64,000 bases of DNA, from positions 159,593 to 223,592 of the forward strand of contig JAPPLU010000060.1 of assembly GCA_028874075.1 (NCBI GenBank), written 5' to 3'. Of the stretch, positions 59,158 through 64,000 are shown piece by piece (position 1 is the first letter of the stretch; the number at the start of each line of letters is the position of its first letter). The notes beneath the pieces are model-generated. The model saw nothing but the letters and a program-made list of their open reading frames with translations. It made no database searches and was not told where the DNA came from. The translations under genes were made by a program, and so were the position numbers. Source of the DNA: Chloroflexota bacterium. GTDB taxonomy: Bacteria > Chloroflexota > Dehalococcoidia > Lucifugimonadales > UBA3495.

Positions 59158-60306
59158 CTAATTCGCTGAGGACTCGGAGTGCATTGATGGTGCAAACCTC
59201 TCAGGCTCGCAGCCTTCGAGGGGCACATCAGTGACGTCTTCGGTCATCAGGTCGGCGGTAGCCTTGCCCATTCCGGTACTAAGCAGTATGCCCTTCTTTC
59301 CTGCCCCGGTTGCCAGGTACACATTGTCCCAGCCTGGCGCGCGGCCCACGATGGGCATATAGTCGGGAGTAATGGGGCGGAGGCAGGCGGTGTGCTTGAT
59401 AAGGGTCGCGTGCGCCAACTCCGGTATCAGTTCCCTGGCCGCACCCCAGATTTTCTCCTTGGCAGCCTCGGTGGGCTCCCTGTTGAATCCCTCGTCCACC
59501 TCGGTGGTACCGCACCAGACCAGGCCATCGGCCCGGGGATAAACGGATGCACCGGCGCCGTTTAAGTCGCCGCCCAGGGCCGGCCCATGCATTTCCAGTC
59601 GCAGAATCTCTCCTTTGAGCGGATCGACGGGCACCGAGAAGTCCAGCCACTGCTCGGCCTCGCGAGACCAGGGTCCTGCGGCCAGCACCAGCTGGTCACA
59701 GGTTATCTCTCCGTCCGCGAGGATAACCGAGAGAACCCGGCCATTGTCCAGGCGTACTCCCCTTGCTACTCCTGGCCGTATGGTGGCGCCGTTCTTCTGA
59801 GCAGCGTCGGCCAGGGTCTGGGTGTAGAGCAGGCTGTTGAGGGTGGCGTTTCCGAACAGTCGCACGCCGCCGATCAATCTCTCCGACAGGCGTGGTTCGA
59901 CCTTCAGTGCCTCGCTTCGGTGCAGCCACTCTCCCGAAAAGCCCTCAAGCCGGGCATCTTCAAACAGACTCATCGATTCCTGCAAAGCCGGAACCTCATC
60001 CTCCGAAAAAGCAACCTTGGTCAGGGACACGATTCGGCTCTGGAAATCTATGCCGGTCTCCCTGCGCAGCGGGCCCCACAACTCCTTGTGCAGCTTGAAT
60101 GAGGCCATAGCCAGCGCGGACAGAGGACCCGGGATGCAGGAGCCCTCCAGGGGATTGAGGCCGCCAGCCGAGAACCCTGAAGCCTGGGAACTGATACCCT
60201 CTCGCTCGATGATTGTCGCCTTGACTCCGGCCAGGGACAGAAAGTAAGCGGTGGCGCACCCGGCCACGCCGCCACCGACAATAACAACCTCGCTGGACTG
60301 CGCCAT
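59158..60306 (-). CDS. FAD-dependent oxidoreductase, D-amino-acid-oxidase family
   Basis: 382 aa from ATG 60306 with GAGGAG 9 bases upstream. The dinucleotide-binding motif VVIVGGGVAGCATAYFL is at the N-terminus, and the C-terminal TGAGKKGILLSTGMGKATADL is the second FAD contact. DAO-family enzymes oxidise glycine, sarcosine or D-amino acids. It heads the operon with the cyclophilin-like and CoA-transferase genes, suggesting catabolism of an N-containing acid. A hydrogen-peroxide-forming oxidase or a dehydrogenase is possible. Confidence 0.87.
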   Translation of the reverse strand: MAQSSEVVIVGGGVAGCATAYFLSLAGVKATIIEREGISSQASGFSAGGLNPLEGSCIPGPLSALAMASFKLHKELWGPLRRETGIDFQSRIVSLTKVAFSEDEVPALQESMSLFEDARLEGFSGEWLHRSEALKVEPRLSERLIGGVRLFGNATLNSLLYTQTLADAAQKNGATIRPGVARGVRLDNGRVLSVILADGEITCDQLVLAAGPWSREAEQWLDFSVPVDPLKGEILRLEMHGPALGGDLNGAGASVYPRADGLVWCGTTEVDEGFNREPTEAAKEKIWGAARELIPELAHATLIKHTACLRPITPDYMPIVGRAPGWDNVYLATGAGKKGILLSTGMGKATADLMTEDVTDVPLEGCEPERFAPSMHSESSAN

Positions 60307-60346
60307 TCGGTTTATTCTCCTCAATCACGGTTATGGAACGACGGGG

Positions 60347-60374
60347 TTGGGGTGAGTGTACGATATGCTATAAA
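60347..60374 (+). promoter_or_regulatory. Predicted promoter of fmdB-like gene
   Basis: TTGGGG at 60347-60352, a 16-bp spacer and TATAAA at 60369-60374, with an upstream TGC extending the -10. The divergent FAD gene starts 41 bp away. Confidence 0.45.
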
Positions 60375-60408
60375 ATTGGAATAAATGTCAGGCGAGGGAG
60401 AACGAAGA

Positions 60409-60633
60409 ATGCCGATTTATGAATACTATTGCGCCAATTGCAACATCGAATACGAAGCAATAAGGCCGGCATCCCAGGCGGACAGCCCTGTACCCTGCAA
60501 AACCTGCAATCAGCCCGGGGAGCGGCAGCTTTCTACCTTTTCATTCAAGTCCAATACTTTTACTTCTCCCAAGCTTAAGCCGGCCACTGGCGCCAAGCGC
60601 TCATATACCGTAAACGAGCAGGACAATTCCTGA
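60409..60633 (+). CDS. FmdB-family zinc ribbon protein
   Basis: 74 aa from ATG 60409. Starts PIYEYYCANCNIEYE with CxxC and a second CKTC at about 33-36, the FmdB zinc ribbon. The C-terminal tail is Lys/Ser/Thr-rich. FmdB proteins were named for formamidase regulation in Methylophilus, but most are uncharacterised. No direct link to the formamidase at 3.6 kb is visible. Confidence 0.82.
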   Translation: MPIYEYYCANCNIEYEAIRPASQADSPVPCKTCNQPGERQLSTFSFKSNTFTSPKLKPATGAKRSYTVNEQDNS

Positions 60634-60750
60634 GGGCAATCTCTTTATCGTTTCCCACTCGACGGTGGAAGGCCAGAATGGGGGTGACGATTCTCCGGAA
60701 GCTGCCTCGGTAGGTAACTAACAGGCTGCCGAAGGTTATACCAATAGCTT

Positions 60751-61107
60751 CTAGGCTCTCGGATTCCCGCCTTGGGCGTCCAGAGCGCGCGACTCGTTGC
60801 AGGGAATGCAGGCGCAGATGGCGCGCAGGAACCTGAATGTATAGATGCCGGTGTAGTGGGCATCGCTCCACAGAAACTGGATTGCATAGTTACCCACGGG
60901 CATCTGGTCTATGGCACGGACGTCCCCAGGTACAGTGTCCGGATCCAGCCTTGGCCGCCCGGTCATCTCTTCAACGCAACTGGCGCACTGGCACCGCAAC
61001 CGCAGCATCCGGTGGGGATAAATGCTCCGGTGCCCATCATCCCAAAGAATGGTAATGGAGCTGCCTTCGATCTCTACTTCCGTGGGGAAAACGGCCTCTT
61101 CCATCAA
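60751..61107 (-). CDS. DUF971 domain protein
   Basis: 118 aa. The pattern ITILWDDGHRSIYPHRMLRLRCQCASCVEEMTG and the later VGNYAIQFLWSDAHYTGIYTFRFLR match DUF971, the N-terminal domain of gamma-butyrobetaine hydroxylase-like proteins that often travels with Mrp/ApbC Fe-S proteins. Four to six cysteines are present but there is no full cluster motif. It lies 44 bp after the ThDP enzyme on the same strand, so it is likely cotranscribed. Fe-S or metal handling is inferred. Confidence 0.78.
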   Translation of the reverse strand: MMEEAVFPTEVEIEGSSITILWDDGHRSIYPHRMLRLRCQCASCVEEMTGRPRLDPDTVPGDVRAIDQMPVGNYAIQFLWSDAHYTGIYTFRFLRAICACIPCNESRALDAQGGNPRA

Positions 61108-61151
61108 TTATTTCCTGTCCTGCATAGCTGGTCCATACCCGCGCAAGAGAA

Positions 61152-62849
61152 TCAGGACCGGGCTTCGGGCGCCTGAACCTCCGCCAGGCGCGCCGGTCGG
61201 GGCATCTCGTCCGGGTCGGTTGGTATCTCGATAATGCTGGGGCCATCGGCGTTGAGGGCTGCCAGGAATACGTCGCCAATGTCCTCGGGCCGTTCCACGT
61301 AGAATCCGTGGCCGCCGAACAGTTCAGCGTAACGGTCATATCGGGGATTGTTGGTGTCGGCGCCCACGTACCGCTCATCGAAGGCGTAGCGCTGGTATGC
61401 CTTTTCCGAACCCCAGCAGCTGTTGTTCATTATCACCGTCACCACCCGCAGGTTATAGCGCACTGCGGTGGCAAACTCCTGGGCATTGAAGAGGAACCCG
61501 CCGTCGCCATTGAAATTGACAACTGGTCGATCAGGCGCGGCAAACTTGGCGCCCAGCGAGGCCGGGAAGCTGAATCCCAAACCCCCCAGGTCCAGCGAGG
61601 TCATCAGGCTGCGGGGTTCGTAGAAGTTCAGCCGGTCCTGCCCGAAGTTGGGCGCGAGGCCAGCGTCCAGCGCAATAATGGCGTCTCGCGGCATTACCCT
61701 CCGCAATTCACCGTAGGCCCGTTGAGGCTTAATGGGTGAAGAATTATCCCTAGCCTCGGCTTCCAGCCTGGCCTGACGCCGCGCCGCCCAGTCGTGGATA
61801 TCGGACACCCAGCCTGCGTTGGGTTGGGGCTCCTGCTCCCGCGACTGGGCGATGATTTCCTGTAGCACCGCCCGGGCGTCGCCTTCAATGCCGACCTCAA
61901 CCGGGTAGTTTCGGCCCAGTTCCTGCGGGTCCACCTCAATCTGAATTATTCGGGCATCCGCCGGTATGTAGCGGTTGTCATAGAAGGTGGTTGACTGCCC
62001 CAGGCGGGTACCGGCGGCCAGGATGACATCGGCCTGCCGAACCGCCTCGATCCCTTCTTCCGACCCCAACCGGCCCAGGTGACCCAGGAACAGGGGATGG
62101 TCGTTGGGGATAGCGTCGGCGCGGCCGTAAGACGTAACTACCGCCGCCCCCACCAGGTCAGCCAGCTGCGCCACCTCTTCTCCTGCATTGCTCCACTGGA
62201 TGCCTCCGCCGGCCAGGATAACCGGGCGTTCGGCAGAAAGCAGGGCGCGTGTGGCCCGTTCCACCAGGGCGCGGTCTCCCCGTGAGCGGGTCTGCCCCGT
62301 GCGGTAATTCTGGGGCGGCAGCAAGTCCATTTCTATTTCGGCTCCGGGCAGCAGGTCCCGAGGTATGTCCACCAGTACCGGTCCCATCTTGCCCGAGGTG
62401 GCCACGCGGAAGGCCTGGCGCAGGGCATCGGGCAGCCGCTCAATCTTGTTAATAGGAAAGCTGGCCTTGGTTATGGGCTTGAACAGCGCCACCTGGTCGA
62501 ATTCCTGGGTGGAGTCCCGCCACTGGTGGTCACGGGATGCGGAGGGGGCTATCACCACCACCGGCGAATGGGCCACGTATGCGGAGCCAACGCCGTAGGT
62601 CAGGTTCAGGACGCCCGGCCCGTTGGTGGCCAGGCACACGGAAGGCGCGCCGGAAATGCGGCTGAACCCATCGGCCATCAACGCCGCCCCCTGCTCGTGG
62701 CGTACACCCACGAACTGCATGGAGTCGTCGTCATATAGCGGGTCCAGGATGTCCAGGAAGGATGAACCCACAATTCCAAAAATGTGGGAGACGCCTTCCT
62801 GGCGCAGCATTTCAATAACGGCCTCGCCGGCGTTGATTCTTGGGGACAA
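61152..62849 (-). CDS. ThDP-dependent enzyme, acetolactate synthase/Xsc-like
   Basis: 565 aa with TTG start (GGAGG upstream). Its N-terminal domain has the catalytic Glu in VRHEQGAALMADGFSR, and GIVGSSFLDILD is reminiscent of sulfoacetaldehyde acetyltransferase (Xsc). The C-terminal ThDP site is GDGGFLFNAQE with a distal NN (MNNSCWG). Typical acetolactate synthase signatures are weaker. Possible roles are carboligation or decarboxylation of a keto acid; Xsc function in taurine breakdown is plausible but needs a phosphate acetyltransferase partner, absent here. Confidence 0.8.
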   Translation of the reverse strand: MSPRINAGEAVIEMLRQEGVSHIFGIVGSSFLDILDPLYDDDSMQFVGVRHEQGAALMADGFSRISGAPSVCLATNGPGVLNLTYGVGSAYVAHSPVVVIAPSASRDHQWRDSTQEFDQVALFKPITKASFPINKIERLPDALRQAFRVATSGKMGPVLVDIPRDLLPGAEIEMDLLPPQNYRTGQTRSRGDRALVERATRALLSAERPVILAGGGIQWSNAGEEVAQLADLVGAAVVTSYGRADAIPNDHPLFLGHLGRLGSEEGIEAVRQADVILAAGTRLGQSTTFYDNRYIPADARIIQIEVDPQELGRNYPVEVGIEGDARAVLQEIIAQSREQEPQPNAGWVSDIHDWAARRQARLEAEARDNSSPIKPQRAYGELRRVMPRDAIIALDAGLAPNFGQDRLNFYEPRSLMTSLDLGGLGFSFPASLGAKFAAPDRPVVNFNGDGGFLFNAQEFATAVRYNLRVVTVIMNNSCWGSEKAYQRYAFDERYVGADTNNPRYDRYAELFGGHGFYVERPEDIGDVFLAALNADGPSIIEIPTDPDEMPRPARLAEVQAPEARS

Positions 62850-63051
62850 GGTGGAAACCTCCGCAGGTGGCTAGAAGTTGATGAAGCGGTGCAAGTGTAG
62901 CATAGATAGGGGGACTGGTGGCATACCAATGGGATAAGTAGGACGGCACGTTGAACACAGTTTATGGGACTTGCTAATCACTCTACAATAGCCACAGGCG
63001 CTGCAAGCACTTTGCTAAGCAGTAGGCAGTAATACTCTGGGAGTCAGCGGT

Positions 63052-63780
63052 ATGACCAGCAGTAATGATCTACTTGCGCGTTCTTTTTCTCTTGCGGATA
63101 CCTTAATGGGCAACCGAGTTGGAATTCAAGAGAAGGACCTTGGAGAGCAGTGGCCTACAGTCGTGGTGTTTCATCTTCTGAGAATACGACAAGCCACCTT
63201 AGCCATTAGGATCATTCTCGAAGAGGACCTTTGCGGGCCAGCGATAGTGCTCTGTCGATATACATTCGAGTTGGCAGTGAACCTCAGGTATTTGCAGTTG
63301 AATGTCGACGAAAGGCTGCCCAAATATTTGGAACACAGTGGGATAATGGAGAGTGTTGAAAAATATTCGGATATAAAACAACGAGCGGAACTGTTTAGTG
63401 AGCAAGAAGACTATGTGGGGCTATCTAAACTGCTAATACCCGATCGTTCATGGAAAAACCTCAGGAGTATGTGCGAGGAAATAGGTTGTCTCGACCTTTA
63501 CTTCACAATGTATAGGGGTTCATCCGAATTGGCCCATTCGGGGGCACATGGAATGGGTACGGAAATTCTCGAGCTCATGGGACGGCAACCGATGCCGGAC
63601 TATGAACCGCCAGGGATTATTGTCAGTGCACTCGTGTACTACTGTTGGGTCGTTGAGATTTCTTGTGAAACACTCCCATATCTTTCGAGGGACATAGGTG
63701 TAAACGATGATTGGGTGAGAGAGTTTAATCTGTTGCAGTCCGATATCTCGATAGCTGCTCGCAGGCATGAATTCGGTTGA
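63052..63780 (+). CDS. DUF5677-like hypothetical protein
   Basis: 242 aa, mostly helical. LCRYTFELAVNLRYL near 67-81, the KYLEHSGIMES segment and the SSELAHSGAHGMG histidines resemble the DUF5677 group, found in scattered genomes including near defence genes, with no known activity. Base composition is clearly more AT-rich than neighbouring genes, suggesting recent gain. It lies 200 bp from the divergent ThDP gene. No partner effector gene is visible nearby. Confidence 0.55.
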   Translation: MTSSNDLLARSFSLADTLMGNRVGIQEKDLGEQWPTVVVFHLLRIRQATLAIRIILEEDLCGPAIVLCRYTFELAVNLRYLQLNVDERLPKYLEHSGIMESVEKYSDIKQRAELFSEQEDYVGLSKLLIPDRSWKNLRSMCEEIGCLDLYFTMYRGSSELAHSGAHGMGTEILELMGRQPMPDYEPPGIIVSALVYYCWVVEISCETLPYLSRDIGVNDDWVREFNLLQSDISIAARRHEFG

Positions 63781-63857
63781 GCCATTGATTCGATTGTTGT
63801 CATGAGTCTCCATCCGATGTTCCTTCCAGCAGTCATCTGTTTTGCCCAACCTTTCCC

Positions 63858-63885
63858 TTGACATCCCCACCTCCCATAGTATAAT
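63858..63885 (+). promoter_or_regulatory. Near-consensus sigma-70 promoter for the GntR-type gene
   Basis: TTGACA at 63858-63863, 16-bp spacer, TATAAT at 63880-63885; both hexamers are exact consensus. Transcription should start near 63892. Confidence 0.8.
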
Positions 63886-63891
63886 ACCCCC

Positions 63892-63913
63892 CAGACCAGA
63901 ATTGGTCTGACCA
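63892..63913 (+). promoter_or_regulatory. Palindromic operator at the GntR transcription start
   Basis: CAGACCA and TGGTCTG form a perfect inverted repeat (63892-63909), and overlapping it TGGTCTGACCA (63903-63913) is an 11-base palindrome. TGGTnnnACCA is the known recognition form of FadR/PdhR-type FCD regulators, so autorepression is likely. Confidence 0.7.
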
Positions 63914-63931
63914 CTTGTTCCGAAAGGGCAA

Positions 63932-64000
63932 ATGCAGGAACGCATTCACAGCGTTAAGCGCCGCCGGTTGTACGAGGAAATCGTGCAGCAGTTCCATGCG
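63932..64000 (+). CDS. GntR family (FCD-type) transcriptional regulator, 5' end only
   Basis: Only 23 codons before the window ends. They read MQERIHSVKRRRLYEEIVQQF and two more residues, with an AAAGGG site 3 bases upstream. The RLYEEIVQQ helix is the usual start of GntR winged-helix proteins of the FCD group. The palindromic operator above the start supports this. Ligand and targets are outside the window. Confidence 0.65.
   Translation, partial: MQERIHSVKRRRLYEEIVQQFHA

Overview
The window is a chromosomal stretch of a GC-rich, gene-dense bacterium. The gene content suggests Chloroflexota, most like the SAR202/Dehalococcoidia side. This is an inference from content, since there is no rRNA marker in the window. 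Supporting features are several family III CoA-transferases, SDRs and an FAD oxidoreductase, a lone CoxL-type molybdenum hydroxylase, a CobN plus fused ChlI/ChlD cobalt chelatase with CbtA/CbtB, and an apparent K+-dependent membrane pyrophosphatase. Many genes appear to use TTG or GTG starts. No tRNA, rRNA, CRISPR array, phage module or complete insertion sequence was recognised.

Layout. 1-4.5 kb: a Nudix hydrolase cut by the left edge, ribokinase, a CaiB-type CoA-transferase, and an SbcD-like phosphoesterase overlapping a formamidase. 4.6-7.6 kb: a UDG-like protein, an SDR, then an accessory patch with dispersed repeats and a small orphan gene bracketed by helically phased TGGGACA decamers. 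7.6-16.4 kb: hppA, a YfcE-type phosphoesterase, an orphan gene coupled to otsA, a HAD hydrolase, a GatA-like amidase with a GatC-like partner, and a zinc-ribbon CPBP protease. 16.5-21.6 kb: trpA, aroH, aroF, a GNAT, a cytidylate-kinase-like protein and a rhomboid. 21.7-27.1 kb: molybdenum hydroxylase, MoaD-like carrier, SagB-type oxidoreductase, Gfo/Idh/MocA dehydrogenase.

27.4-36.3 kb is the most coherent system: a promoter, a cobalamin riboswitch with a terminator platform, cbiE, cobN, a ChuX/HutX-like putative tetrapyrrole-binding protein, cbtB, a hairpin, cbtA, and a fused AAA+/vWA chelatase. It reads as cobalt uptake plus cobalt insertion under B12 feedback. meaB at 52.6 kb fits use of adenosylcobalamin.

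36.5-47 kb: glycyl-tRNA synthetase, birA, an intact SDR followed by a catalytically degenerate SDR, then a his operon (hisZ, hisG, a zinc-PLC-like gene, hisD, hisC, hisB) ending in a strong bidirectional terminator. 47-49.3 kb: a crotonase, then a second accessory patch with a 42-bp tandem repeat, a 328-aa protein containing a duplicated 49-residue module, and a palindromic repeat. 49.4-56.2 kb: NfeD/SPFH pair, a DUF429 protein, meaB, and a cysteinyl-tRNA synthetase whose reading frame continues into a GT2-type glycosyltransferase. 56.4-64 kb: a tandem CoA-transferase in an operon with a cyclophilin-like protein and an FAD oxidoreductase, then FmdB, DUF971, an Xsc-like ThDP enzyme, a DUF5677-like gene, and the first 23 codons of a GntR/FCD regulator with a near-consensus promoter and palindromic operator.

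Most noteworthy: the CysRS-glycosyltransferase fusion, the phased decamer arrays, the HutX-like gene inside the cobalt operon, and the duplicated-module protein among repeats.
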